A stretch of DNA of 14,293 bases from an uncultured Lachnospiraceae bacterium (GCA_910577655.1 CAJTOW010000100.1:1-14293), one strand, 5' to 3'. Numbered from the stretch's first letter, positions 1 through 6,553 are shown. Program-made: numbers and translations. The notes: generated by a model not told the origin, from the letters alone.

Positions 1-235
1 CCGGCTGCGCGGACCGTCTCCCGCCGCTCTCCGGCTGACTGGCATATGCTTTCCCTGACTCCGGCTGCGCGGACCGTCTCCCGCCGCTCTCCGGCTGACT
101 GGCATATGCTTTCCCTGACTCCGGCTGCGCGGACCGTCTCCCGCCGCTCTCCGGCTGACTGGCATATGCTTTCCCTGACTCCGGCTGCGCGGACCGTCTC
201 CCGCCGCTCTCCGGCTGACTGGCATATGCTTTCCC
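1..235 (-). repeat. 60-bp tandem repeat inside the YcxB-like gene
   Basis: Three exact 60-bp units (1-180) are followed by 55 further identical bases (181-235). The array touches the window edge, so the copy number is unknown. On the minus strand each unit encodes 20 residues in frame, made of two similar ten-residue halves (AYASQPESGG and RRSAQPESGK) sharing the core QPES. The lack of any sequence difference between units suggests recent expansion by slippage or recombination. Confidence 0.97.
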
Positions 236-1570
236 GCCTGCTCCCGTCCTCCCGGGAGGCACTTCGCCGACAGAACCGTTTATCTGGGGCGTGATCATTT
301 CCCAGTGCAGCCCCTGGTTCTGGCAGTCCTGGATAAACAGCTTCCTGTTGAGCCACTCGCCCAGAAGTTCCTTGTCAATAACAGCCACCAGGGCCTCCTT
401 CCTCGTACACAGGAAGAAACGGTTCTCACTTTCCAGAAGCCATCCCAGCTCACTCCAGGCCCAGAAATGCTCCTCCATGGGATTTTGTTTCCAGATGCCG
501 GTCCGGTCGGCAGTCAGCTGGTATCTTCCCTTCCGGGATTCCGGCCATATCCGCGCCATCTGTTTTCGCAGCAGGAGCAGAGGAACCGGCCGGGAAAGCC
601 TCTGCCAGTCCCTGAACAGCCGGAGATAATAATAGGCTGCCGCCCCCAGCAGAATCCCGCCGGTACCGCCCAGCTCCCTATCCTGAAGCACCGCCAGCAC
701 CACCACAATTCCTACAGCCACCGGCATATACACATAGCGGCGCCTCTTCCATCCGGTCAGACACTGCTTCTGGATCCAGTCCCACTGGGCCGTGACCATC
801 AGGGCCTGGGGAAAGTCCCGCTCCTGGATAATACATAAGCCTTCATCCAGGCTGCGGTATGGCCGGTTTGCAAAATCATCCGGCTGACTGTCCACAGATT
901 TCCTGTTTTCCGGCGCCTTTATCCACAAGGAATCCGGAATATCCCCCGGAAGCTGCCGCTGTTCTTCCAGCAGCCGGACAAACCGGGCCTGCCCGTCCTT
1001 CCCGCCCATAACACGGACTGGCAGAAACAGCCATTGCCCGCTGCCCGAAGCTGCTCCGCCGGAAGCTGCTCCACCCGCTGCCCTCCCGCCCGAAGCGATT
1101 CCACCCGAAGCCGTCCCGCCGGAAACTGCTCCGCCCGCTGCCCTCCCGCCCGAAGCGCCTCCGGCTGACACCTGAATCCAGTACACACTGCCCCGCTGCT
1201 TTACTTCTCCCATTCTGCAGCACCGGTAACGGAACGCTTCCCTGCTGGTACTCACGGTCAGAATTCCATCCTCCAGGGTCAGAATCCGCTCTTCACCACC
1301 ATATCCGCCGATCACCCGCCTGGTCTGAATTATCCACATCCCCAGTACCAGCCAGACCATGGTTGCCACCATCACAAAAGCGCCGCCCCACACAGCTCCA
1401 GCCACAAGCCCGCCATCTGTGGCCGAGACTGCCACGTTCAGAACCGTCACGCCTATGATCACCAGAAAAATTCCTATCACCAGCATAGACCGCTGCCCCA
1501 GGCGCTGCAGCGCCAGACGCAGCCCACAGCCAGCCGCCTCTCCATATGTAAGCTTATACTTGTACTCCAT
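1..1570 (-). CDS. YcxB-like membrane protein with repetitive C-terminal tail (partial, C-terminus beyond window)
   Basis: The frame stays open from an ATG at 1570 to base 1 (at least 523 codons), with AGGAG about nine bases upstream. Hydrophobic segments lie near residues 29-48 and 54-81, and another pair near 289-304 and 315-328. Each pair is followed by a beta-rich stretch resembling the YcxB-like C-terminal domain: 'LTLEDGILTVS' near 97 and 'YQLTADRTGIW..AWSELGWLLES..FFLCTR' near 360-400. I read it as two tandem copies of that unit, in the membrane. A Gly/Ala/Ser/Arg insert (about residues 135-178) splits the first domain between two predicted strands. From residue 448 onward the chain is a 20-residue repeat (AYASQPESGGRRSAQPESGK). 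The function of YcxB-like proteins is not established. The family assignment is moderate; the open frame is clear. Confidence 0.72.
   Translation of the reverse strand, partial: MEYKYKLTYGEAAGCGLRLALQRLGQRSMLVIGIFLVIIGVTVLNVAVSATDGGLVAGAVWGGAFVMVATMVWLVLGMWIIQTRRVIGGYGGEERILTLEDGILTVSTSREAFRYRCCRMGEVKQRGSVYWIQVSAGGASGGRAAGGAVSGGTASGGIASGGRAAGGAASGGAASGSGQWLFLPVRVMGGKDGQARFVRLLEEQRQLPGDIPDSLWIKAPENRKSVDSQPDDFANRPYRSLDEGLCIIQERDFPQALMVTAQWDWIQKQCLTGWKRRRYVYMPVAVGIVVVLAVLQDRELGGTGGILLGAAAYYYLRLFRDWQRLSRPVPLLLLRKQMARIWPESRKGRYQLTADRTGIWKQNPMEEHFWAWSELGWLLESENRFFLCTRKEALVAVIDKELLGEWLNRKLFIQDCQNQGLHWEMITPQINGSVGEVPPGRTGAGGKAYASQPESGGRRSAQPESGKAYASQPESGGRRSAQPESGKAYASQPESGGRRSAQPESGKAYASQPESGGRRSAQP
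1075..1158 (-). repeat. Imperfect 60-bp-period repeat coding a Gly/Ala linker
   Basis: A 24-base block beginning CCCGCTGCCC occurs at 1075-1098 and again at 1135-1158, exactly 60 bp apart, with related sequence between. On the minus strand it encodes ASGGRAAGGA-type segments about 20 residues apart, inside the first YcxB-like domain. The period equals that of the exact array at the C-terminal end of the same gene, although the sequences are unrelated. Confidence 0.8.
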
Positions 1571-1596
1571 CGTGTTTCTCTCCTATAGCAGCAGCT

Positions 1597-1697
1597 CCGG
1601 CAGTATTCCGCCGTCCATACTACGCTGCTCTGTTCTTCCATAGCTGCGATCCCGGCAGCATTCCGCCGTCCATACTACGCTGCTCTGTTCTTCCATA
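1597..1697. repeat. 46-bp direct duplication upstream of the YcxB-like gene
   Basis: Bases 1597-1642 and 1652-1697 are the same 46-base sequence with one mismatch, 55 bp apart. They lie just upstream of the YcxB-like start codon. The minus strand across them is open for 37 codons (1696 to the stop at 1583-1585). That short frame has no clear ribosome site, and the 55-bp period shifts frame, so this is a DNA-level duplication and not a protein repeat. Confidence 0.9.
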
Positions 1698-1889
1698 TAT
1701 CGTAAAAAGCAGATACCGCCCCCTATGAAGCCATGTAAAAATCCCAGCAGCTTTCACACACTCCCGACAGCACCTGCTTCTCTTATCCGTCCAAAATTAT
1801 TCCTGAAACTAATTTTCTGCATTTCCACAGCAACAAAAAACATGACAGTTCAAAAGCCCCTTGAACTGATACGGCCATTGGCCATATTT

Positions 1890-2017
1890 CCGCGACTGCT
1901 ACGTTTTCGTACAGTCAGCGCGGTACACAAAAGGCGTCCCCCGGCAAACGCCCAGACCTGTCTGGGCTGTTACAGCCAAACAGACCTCCGCCGAAATTGC
2001 CAGCAGGCGTGCCTTTT
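1890..2017 (-). other. Highly structured 3' region after the 398-codon membrane-protein gene
   Basis: The segment 1571-2017 holds no convincing gene. Its right part starts right at the stop codon of the upstream minus-strand gene and can fold extensively. AAAAGGC (1929-1935) pairs with GCCTTTT (2011-2017). Inside are CCCAGAC/GTCTGGG (1951-1957/1960-1966) and GGCTG/CAGCC (1965-1969/1973-1977). A separate hairpin spans 1890-1923: CCGCG, ACTG and TACG pair with CGTA, CAGT and CGCGG around a TTTT loop. No long U-tract follows, so it is not a classic terminator. It may act as a 3'-end structure or be a divergent copy of the dispersed element at 3282-3442. Confidence 0.5.
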
Positions 2018-3187
2018 CTATCCCAGATATTCCTTCAGGATATCCCCGATCAGCTGCATCTGCTCCGGACTCAGGCCTTTCATCCAGGAATCCCCGGACC
2101 CGCGCCCCCGTTCCCGGCTGGCAGCAATCTGCTCCAGACTGCGTTTCAGATCATCAATGTCAGGCTTGTCCTCCGGACTCTTATCCTCAGCCTGGGCGAC
2201 CACCGCGGCAGTCTCCTGCCGTCCGCCGCGGTCCCCCCGCTTCCTGCCTCCGCCAGAACGCCCTTGTCCGCCGGAATTCCCCAAATGCTCCAGTTTTCCA
2301 GACTTTCCAAAACGTGTCTGATCCTCCCGTCCTCCGGAATTATCAAACCGCTCCTGGCTGTCCCGGGCACCGGCATTTCCAAATCGCTCCTGATCTTCCC
2401 GGCTGCCAGAATCCGCAAACTGCTCCCGGTTCTCCAGGACGCCGGACTCCTCTGTAGCCGCTTCAAGCTTCTGCACATTCCGCCCATCTGACTGGCCGCC
2501 GGAACGCCCCCGTCCGGCCGTCTCCTCGCGTCCTTCCTCCGGCATCATAACCACCTTGCCCCGCTGGGATCCGTCCATGCGGCTTACATTTGCACCATTG
2601 CCGCCGCGTCCGTTCCTGACCGTCAGGCGCCGTCCCCCGCGCTCCTGCTCCATGCCAGGTTCCTCCATGGACTGGCTCCGGGCCAGCCTGGGACAGAGAA
2701 CATTTTCCAGATAATCCTGAAGAGCCGAGGTCAGCTGCTCCCTGCGCCCGCTGATGGCGCCATTGTCAAAAAGCATGGTCAGCATAGCCATGAGTACGGC
2801 ACCGCATCCGTACATCACAATATAAGAAGTATCCAGACGGTACCAGTAGGAGAAAAATGCTCCCACGCCGCCCCCCAGCAGACACAGCCAGGTCAGCTGG
2901 AGTGAAAAGCCGCTCCAGCCGCCAAGGGTCATTCCCCGGAAACGCAGCTCTCCCAACTGGTGCTCCAGCCATGCGCTGCTGTCCCGCAGTCCCTGGTTCA
3001 TACGATATGTATTCTCCGCCCTGAGTTTCAGTTCCTTCAGACCTTTATTCTTGGTTACGGTCAGGTTGGTACATTCTTTAAGGAGTCTTTTGTAGAGGCT
3101 TCTGGTCATCAGCCGGGTGAGAATTCCCAGCAGACAGATACCGGCCAGCACATACAGTGCCTGTCCTGTTTCCAGTAGTTTCATCAT
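2018..3187 (-). CDS. Three-helix membrane protein with low-complexity hydrophilic tail
   Basis: I place the start at the ATG at 3187 (389 aa), because GGGGAG (3196-3201) lies eight bases upstream. A longer frame from a GTG at 3214 would put that ribosome site inside the coding region. Hydrophobic segments are seen near residues 7-27, 92-116 and 121-142, with a basic loop (RSLYKRLLKE, KNKGLKELKLR) between the first two. From about residue 150 the protein is hydrophilic, with Gly/Arg/Glu-rich sequence and about four 12-residue repeats (REDQERFGNAGA type) at 252-300. A conserved-looking end (LSPEQMQLIGDILKEYL) closes it. I do not recognise a family. It may be a membrane anchor with a flexible cytoplasmic arm. 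A promoter at 3458-3486 would give it a leader containing the structured repeat at 3282-3442. Confidence 0.8.
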   Translation of the reverse strand: MMKLLETGQALYVLAGICLLGILTRLMTRSLYKRLLKECTNLTVTKNKGLKELKLRAENTYRMNQGLRDSSAWLEHQLGELRFRGMTLGGWSGFSLQLTWLCLLGGGVGAFFSYWYRLDTSYIVMYGCGAVLMAMLTMLFDNGAISGRREQLTSALQDYLENVLCPRLARSQSMEEPGMEQERGGRRLTVRNGRGGNGANVSRMDGSQRGKVVMMPEEGREETAGRGRSGGQSDGRNVQKLEAATEESGVLENREQFADSGSREDQERFGNAGARDSQERFDNSGGREDQTRFGKSGKLEHLGNSGGQGRSGGGRKRGDRGGRQETAAVVAQAEDKSPEDKPDIDDLKRSLEQIAASRERGRGSGDSWMKGLSPEQMQLIGDILKEYLG

Positions 3188-3281
3188 AAAAACAGCTCCC
3201 CTTTCTTGTATCACGTCCCGCTGTGGATTTCCCCTTCCGGTGCAGTCCGGGATCCGGCGTGATCATGACAATGATTTCAGA

Positions 3282-3442
3282 GTAACCGTTCAGACAGGCT
3301 GCATATCTTATAAGAAACTGTTCTGCAGACGTGCTTTGTCTGCATGAATCCATTTCCTGCAGCATATGACATCAGGTGAATCCCCGAGACTTCCTGCCCC
3401 CGGTGTTTTCGGAGACAAGAAGATACCCGTCCGGACTGTTAC
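3282..3442 (-). repeat. Structured dispersed element, copy A (minus strand)
   Basis: Read on the minus strand, this segment aligns end to end with 6010-6173 (copy B), from GTAACAG at one end to GTTACTCTGAA at the other, with few gaps. Its outer ends are complementary (an imperfect 14-bp stem). It has a 5' hairpin (CTCCG/CGGGG region) and a 3' arm capped by TGCAGAC/GTCTGCA (3324-3330/3338-3344). The cap differs from that of copy B (TGCAAACC/GGTTTGCA) by changes on both sides that keep pairing. It sits between a promoter and the membrane-protein gene, so it should be transcribed as a leader. Confidence 0.8.
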
Positions 3443-3457
3443 GCTCAGACAGCTTTC

Positions 3458-3486
3458 ATTATAGCGGCCGAAATCATTTTTGGAAA
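3458..3486 (-). promoter_or_regulatory. Promoter for the minus-strand membrane-protein gene
   Basis: On the minus strand TTTCCA (3481-3486) and TATAAT (3458-3463) are separated by 17 bases. Transcription would begin near 3451 and run through copy A of the structured element, giving a leader of roughly 260 bases before the ATG at 3187. Confidence 0.6.
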
Positions 3487-3522
3487 GTTAAGGGAGCCTA
3501 GAATCGTTCAACAAAGTTTGCT

Positions 3523-3594
3523 AAAAAACGCATCTGAACTTCATGTAAAACCAGCTTCAGACAGACATATCCCGGCCTTTTAGGCTGTTCAGAT
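3523..3594 (-). terminator. Rho-independent terminator of the mtnN-GNAT unit
   Basis: On the minus strand ATCTGAAC (3587-3594) pairs with GTTCAGAT (3532-3539), followed by GCG and six T (3523-3528). It lies just after the GNAT stop codon. The stem shares GTTCAGA/TCTGAAC with the outer stem of the dispersed element, which may mean a common origin. Confidence 0.7.
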
Positions 3595-3609
3595 CATCCC
3601 TGAACCGTC

Positions 3610-4038
3610 TCATACCCTCCACTCCATGACCAGCTCTGTCTCGCCGGTATCCGCATCCACCCGCTGTTCCTTCACCTGAAAATGCTCCCGCAGGTAGAAG
3701 CCGGCGGCACGCTGGTTTTTCTCGTAGACATGGAGACTCAGATGCTGTTTTCTGACTCTTGCATAATCCAGAAGCTGCCTCCCGATCCCCTGGGATCTGC
3801 TCCCGTCAGCCACGAAGATTCCTGCAATATAATCATCCATCAGACCTATAAAACCCCGGATCGCGCCGGTATGGTCATCTTCATATATATATAACTCCGC
3901 CTGGACAAGCAGCTCCTTCACCTGGCCGAAATGGCCTGTCCAGTATTCCTCCGGGACAAAGCTGTGGGCACTTATGTTGGCGTTCAGCCAGATCTGCATA
4001 AGAACATCCAGGTCGGACTCCTGAAAATTTCTTATCAT
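3610..4038 (-). CDS. GNAT-family N-acetyltransferase
   Basis: This 142-aa protein is the usual size for a single GNAT domain, which transfers an acetyl group from acetyl-CoA to an amine. The motif A loop RSQGIG (residues 81-86) followed by a helix (RQLLDYA) is the pyrophosphate-binding signature. The motif B stretch YEKNQRAAGFYLREHF (105-120) is also typical. I chose the ATG at 4038 because GGAG (4046-4049) is seven bases upstream; an ATG at 4056 in the same frame would overlap that site. It starts about 30 bases after the mtnN stop and so is probably co-transcribed with it. The substrate cannot be told; small-molecule, antibiotic or protein acetylation are all possible. Confidence 0.9.
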   Translation of the reverse strand: MIRNFQESDLDVLMQIWLNANISAHSFVPEEYWTGHFGQVKELLVQAELYIYEDDHTGAIRGFIGLMDDYIAGIFVADGSRSQGIGRQLLDYARVRKQHLSLHVYEKNQRAAGFYLREHFQVKEQRVDADTGETELVMEWRV

Positions 4039-4068
4039 GAAGGTGCTCCTTTCCATTTTCTATTGGAT

Positions 4069-4764
4069 TTAATTGTATGCTTCAATCAATGCCCTGGTCA
4101 GGCGCACGCTGTGCAGAATGGCCAGCTGCTCGAACTCACTGTAATTCATGGAGGCGCTGTCGTCCGCCTTGTCAGAAATGGCCCGGATAATCAGCACCGG
4201 CACCTGGTTTAAGTAGGCGGTCTGGGCAATGGCTGCCCCCTCCATTTCCGTGCATGCGCCGCCGAAATTCGTTACAAGCCACTCCTTCTTTTCTTTGCTG
4301 TTGATGAACTGGTCGCCGGTCAGCACCCGTCCTTCATGGGCCGTGATATCAGGGTTCACCTTTGCACACAGCTCTACAGCCAGCTTTCTGAGCCTCTCGT
4401 CTGTGGGAAATGCCTTCACCGCCAGCTGTGGGATCTGCCCCAGCTCATAGCCGAAATTCACCGCGTCCACGTCGTGCTGGAGAGCATCCGTAGACATGAC
4501 CAGGTCACCGATATTGATCTCCGCTTTCAGGGAACCGGCGATTCCCGTATTGACGATCCCATCCACCCCAAACCGGTCCACCAGGATCTGGGCGCAGATT
4601 CCGGCACTTACCTTGCCGATTCCTGACTGTACCACAACCGCCTCCCTGCCGCCGATGGTTCCTTTATAAAATTCCATTCCTGCCACAGTTTCAATCTGCG
4701 GCTGCTCCATTGCTTCCTTTAACTGCTCAACCTCCTGAGCCATTGCGCCAATAATTCCTAACAT
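4069..4764 (-). CDS. mtnN: 5'-methylthioadenosine/S-adenosylhomocysteine nucleosidase
   Basis: This 231-aa enzyme hydrolyses the glycosidic bond of methylthioadenosine and S-adenosylhomocysteine, releasing adenine. It thereby clears by-products of methylation and polyamine synthesis and feeds the activated-methyl cycle. The N-terminus IIGAMAQEV matches the family start, with Glu11 in the place of the E. coli acid Glu12. MEGAAIA gives Glu175, which contacts the ribose, and RAISDKAD gives Asp198, the catalytic acid. The segment VNTGIAGSL is the usual phosphorylase-fold loop. Length and spacing match the family. AGAGGA lies six bases before the ATG. It is the first gene of a minus-strand unit with the GNAT gene and has its own promoter at 4834-4862. 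Confidence 0.97.
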   Translation of the reverse strand: MLGIIGAMAQEVEQLKEAMEQPQIETVAGMEFYKGTIGGREAVVVQSGIGKVSAGICAQILVDRFGVDGIVNTGIAGSLKAEINIGDLVMSTDALQHDVDAVNFGYELGQIPQLAVKAFPTDERLRKLAVELCAKVNPDITAHEGRVLTGDQFINSKEKKEWLVTNFGGACTEMEGAAIAQTAYLNQVPVLIIRAISDKADDSASMNYSEFEQLAILHSVRLTRALIEAYN

Positions 4765-4833
4765 GATTGTCCTCTGCTTTCTTTTCTTACTATCTAATAA
4801 AGCGGGAAACCGGTATGGGATTTCCCTATATGT

Positions 4834-4862
4834 ATTATAACTACTGTAGTATTATAAGCCAA
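4834..4862 (-). promoter_or_regulatory. mtnN promoter
   Basis: On the minus strand TTGGCT (4857-4862) and TATAAT (4834-4839) are spaced by 17 bases. The spacer contains the dyad ACTAC-T-GTAGT (4840-4850), a possible repressor site. A second TATAAT-like box overlaps the -35 side. Confidence 0.65.
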
Positions 4863-4870
4863 GCCCTTTT

Positions 4871-4922
4871 CTTGCATATCGGGAAATACGTACTTGCATA
4901 TCCCTTCATTACGTGATATAAT
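4871..4922 (+). promoter_or_regulatory. Rpn-nuclease promoter with direct-repeat operator
   Basis: TTGCAT (4894-4899) and TATAAT (4917-4922) are 17 bases apart. The 10-mer CTTGCATATC occurs at 4871-4880 and 4893-4902, 22 bp apart, the second copy covering the -35 box. CGGGAAAT (4880-4887) and its complement ATTTCCCG (4931-4938) flank the promoter. This layout suggests binding of a regulator. Confidence 0.6.
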
Positions 4923-4934
4923 AAATGCACATTT

Positions 4935-4976
4935 CCCGGAATTTCCCTTCCGGGTATATTCTGGCAGATCTGCCAG
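4935..4976 (+). promoter_or_regulatory. Hairpin and perfect 16-bp palindrome in the leader of the Rpn gene
   Basis: CCCGGAA (4935-4941) pairs with TTCCGGG (4948-4954) around six bases. It is followed by the perfect palindrome CTGGCAGATCTGCCAG (4961-4976). Both lie between the predicted start of transcription (about 4929) and the ribosome site at 5009-5013. They could be an operator or RNA hairpins limiting expression. Confidence 0.55.
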
Positions 4977-5022
4977 TGTTTCCAAATGTCATGATTATAC
5001 CAACTAAAGGAGGATCTTATCA

Positions 5023-6006
5023 ATGAACAACCAACGGCGTACACAAGAAACAGAGAAAAACATTCTGCTCCGGGCAGGCATGGAACCAGAAGAGATCCGG
5101 ATGCTGGCAGACAGCGACCTGACACTTAACGTACAACTTATCAATGATTTTGCCTTTAAAAAAGTTTTCCGCAACAAGAAGGCCCTGACCGGACTTTTGA
5201 GCGCCCTTCTGGAGATTCCGGTTGAAAAAATTGTTGACCTGGAATTTCTGGATGCGCTCCAGCTTGGGAACTACAAAAAGGACAAAAAAGGGATTCTGGA
5301 CATCAAGGTCCATCTAAACAACAGCAAAAAGATCAACATTGAGATCCAGGTAAAACACGAGACGTACTGGAAGGAGCGTTCCCTGTTTTATCTGGGGCGG
5401 ATGTATACGGCAGACCTGGAAAGCGGGGAGGATTATTCCCTGCTGGAACCCTGCATCCACATCAGCATCCTGGCCTTTGACCTTCCGGAAGCCACCAGGT
5501 TTTACTCCACCATCCGCCTGATGGATGTAAAAACCAAACAGATATACAGTGACAAACTGAGCCTGCGCGTGCTATACTTAAACAGACTGGACCAGGCAAG
5601 CAAGAAAGAGCGTCGGACCCAGGTCTACCGCTGGGCAAAGCTGATCACCGCAAAGGACTGGGAGGATTTGAGGAGGATTGCCATGGAAGACGAATACAAG
5701 GCGGAGGCCGTCAAAGAGATGGAAAGGATCAACGCAGACCGGGAGCTCCGGTACGAATACCTCAGCCAGGAGATCGCGCGGCTGGATGAGAATACCAGAC
5801 GGGCGGAGGAACACCGGAACCGGGAGAAAGCCCGGGAGGAAGGACGTCGGGAAGGGCACGAGCAGGGACGCAAACAAGAGCGGCAGCTACAGCTTCAGAA
5901 AACAGAAGCATCTGCCCGGAAACTGTACAAGAGAGGGGTATCTGTAGAAGAAATTGCGGAAATCCTGGATATACCAGCCGACCAGATAGTTCACTGGTGC
6001 ATCTGA
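5023..6006 (+). CDS. Rpn-family PD-(D/E)XK nuclease / putative transposase
   Basis: The 327-aa protein belongs to the Rpn/PDDEXK-transposase group (recombination-promoting nucleases). The early NDFAFKKVF motif (41-49) is the family hallmark. The active-site residues are visible as Asp93 (ILDIKV) and Glu107-x-Gln109 (IEIQV), the D-(D/E)xQ form of the nuclease core. Residues about 230-300 are Glu/Arg-rich and likely a coiled coil. The last 40 residues (KLYKRGVSVEEIAEILDIPADQIVHW) look like a small helix-turn-helix. Such proteins cut DNA and are thought to promote recA-independent recombination; some relatives are linked to phage defence. GGAGG lies nine bases before the ATG. It has its own promoter, and its stop codon nearly touches structured element copy B. 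Confidence 0.9.
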   Translation: MNNQRRTQETEKNILLRAGMEPEEIRMLADSDLTLNVQLINDFAFKKVFRNKKALTGLLSALLEIPVEKIVDLEFLDALQLGNYKKDKKGILDIKVHLNNSKKINIEIQVKHETYWKERSLFYLGRMYTADLESGEDYSLLEPCIHISILAFDLPEATRFYSTIRLMDVKTKQIYSDKLSLRVLYLNRLDQASKKERRTQVYRWAKLITAKDWEDLRRIAMEDEYKAEAVKEMERINADRELRYEYLSQEIARLDENTRRAEEHRNREKAREEGRREGHEQGRKQERQLQLQKTEASARKLYKRGVSVEEIAEILDIPADQIVHWCI

Positions 6007-6009
6007 ATT

Positions 6010-6173
6010 GTAACAGTTCAGACGGGGTACCTTCTTGCCCCCGAAGAGCATCGGGGACAAAAAGCTTCGGGTATTAGCCCGATATCAAATCACAAAAGAA
6101 AGCGCTTATGCAAACCAAAAGTAGGTTTGCAACACACTTTCTTCTGTGATTTGCTGCCCCTCTGAACTGTTAC
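6010..6173 (+). repeat. Structured dispersed element, copy B (plus strand)
   Basis: The ends form a perfect 13-bp stem: GTAACAGTTCAGA (6010-6022) with TCTGAACTGTTAC (6161-6173). Inside are three further stems. Hairpin 1 is 6035-6044/6051-6060 (TTGCCCCCGA with TCGGGGACAA, one mismatch). Hairpin 2 is CGGG/CCCG (6068-6071/6078-6081). A long arm pairs CAAATCACA with TGTGATTTG (6086-6094/6145-6153), AGAAAG with CTTTCT, and caps with TGCAAACC/GGTTTGCA (6109-6116/6124-6131). It starts three bases after the Rpn stop and lies before the TSCPD gene, in the same direction as both. It matches copy A at 3282-3442 along its whole length. Confidence 0.85.
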
Positions 6174-6185
6174 TCTGAATTAAAA

Positions 6186-6209
6186 CAGACAGCCGCTGCT
6201 GACTGTCTG
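6186..6209 (+). other. Small hairpin between element copy B and the TSCPD gene
   Basis: CAGACAG (6186-6192) pairs with CTGTCTG (6203-6209) around ten bases, followed by CTCTTTCTGTC. It might be a weak terminator for transcripts reading through copy B, but the U-tract is poor. Confidence 0.4.
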
Positions 6210-6264
6210 CTCTTTCTGTCACTATTAAGAGAATTCATTTTGACAAGTTTGGAGGAATAATCAC

Positions 6265-6510
6265 ATGATTTACAAAACACAAGGCGTATGTTCCAAAGAG
6301 ATTCATTTTGACGTGAAGGACAATAAGGTGGTGAATGTCCAGTATATAGGCGGCTGCTCCGGCAATACCCAGGGCGTGGCGGCGCTGATTGAGGGCATGG
6401 ATATCGATGAGGCGATCCGGCGGATGGAAGGGATCCACTGCGGACCAAGACCCACCTCCTGCCCGGACCAGCTGGCGAAAGCATTGAAGAAATATAAGGC
6501 AGAACACTAA
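6265..6510 (+). CDS. TSCPD-domain four-cysteine protein (TIGR03905 type)
   Basis: This 81-aa protein fits the TIGR03905/TSCPD family of small proteins of unknown role. It has four cysteines (Cys9, 31, 59, 66), the glycine motif YIGGCSGN and the defining TSCPDQL segment (65-70). TSCPD domains also occur at the end of ribonucleotide reductases, and the spacing suggests metal binding. GGAGG (6251-6255) lies nine bases upstream. No clear promoter is seen; it may be read through from the Rpn gene. A short stretch just upstream (about 6228-6246) resembles codons within the gene (about 6297-6314, encoding KEIHFDV), possibly a small local duplication. It converges on the AlaX gene, with a weak GGGG/CCCC hairpin at 6519-6536 between them. 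Confidence 0.88.
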   Translation: MIYKTQGVCSKEIHFDVKDNKVVNVQYIGGCSGNTQGVAALIEGMDIDEAIRRMEGIHCGPRPTSCPDQLAKALKKYKAEH

Positions 6511-6553
6511 GTACCAATGGGGCATCTTTTTCTCCCCCTGTGAGCTGTAACCA

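Noticed and set aside
1..235. CRISPR-like repetitive array
   Set aside because: Units are directly adjacent with no unique spacers, and they are in frame with a coding region.
46..294. Plus-strand open frame of 82 codons with a periodic protein
   Set aside because: It is the antisense reading of the 60-bp array. The minus strand has a continuous frame joined to a recognisable membrane-protein domain.
6240..6268. TTGACA at 6240-6245 as a promoter for the TSCPD gene
   Set aside because: The position 17 bases on falls over the start codon with no -10 box.
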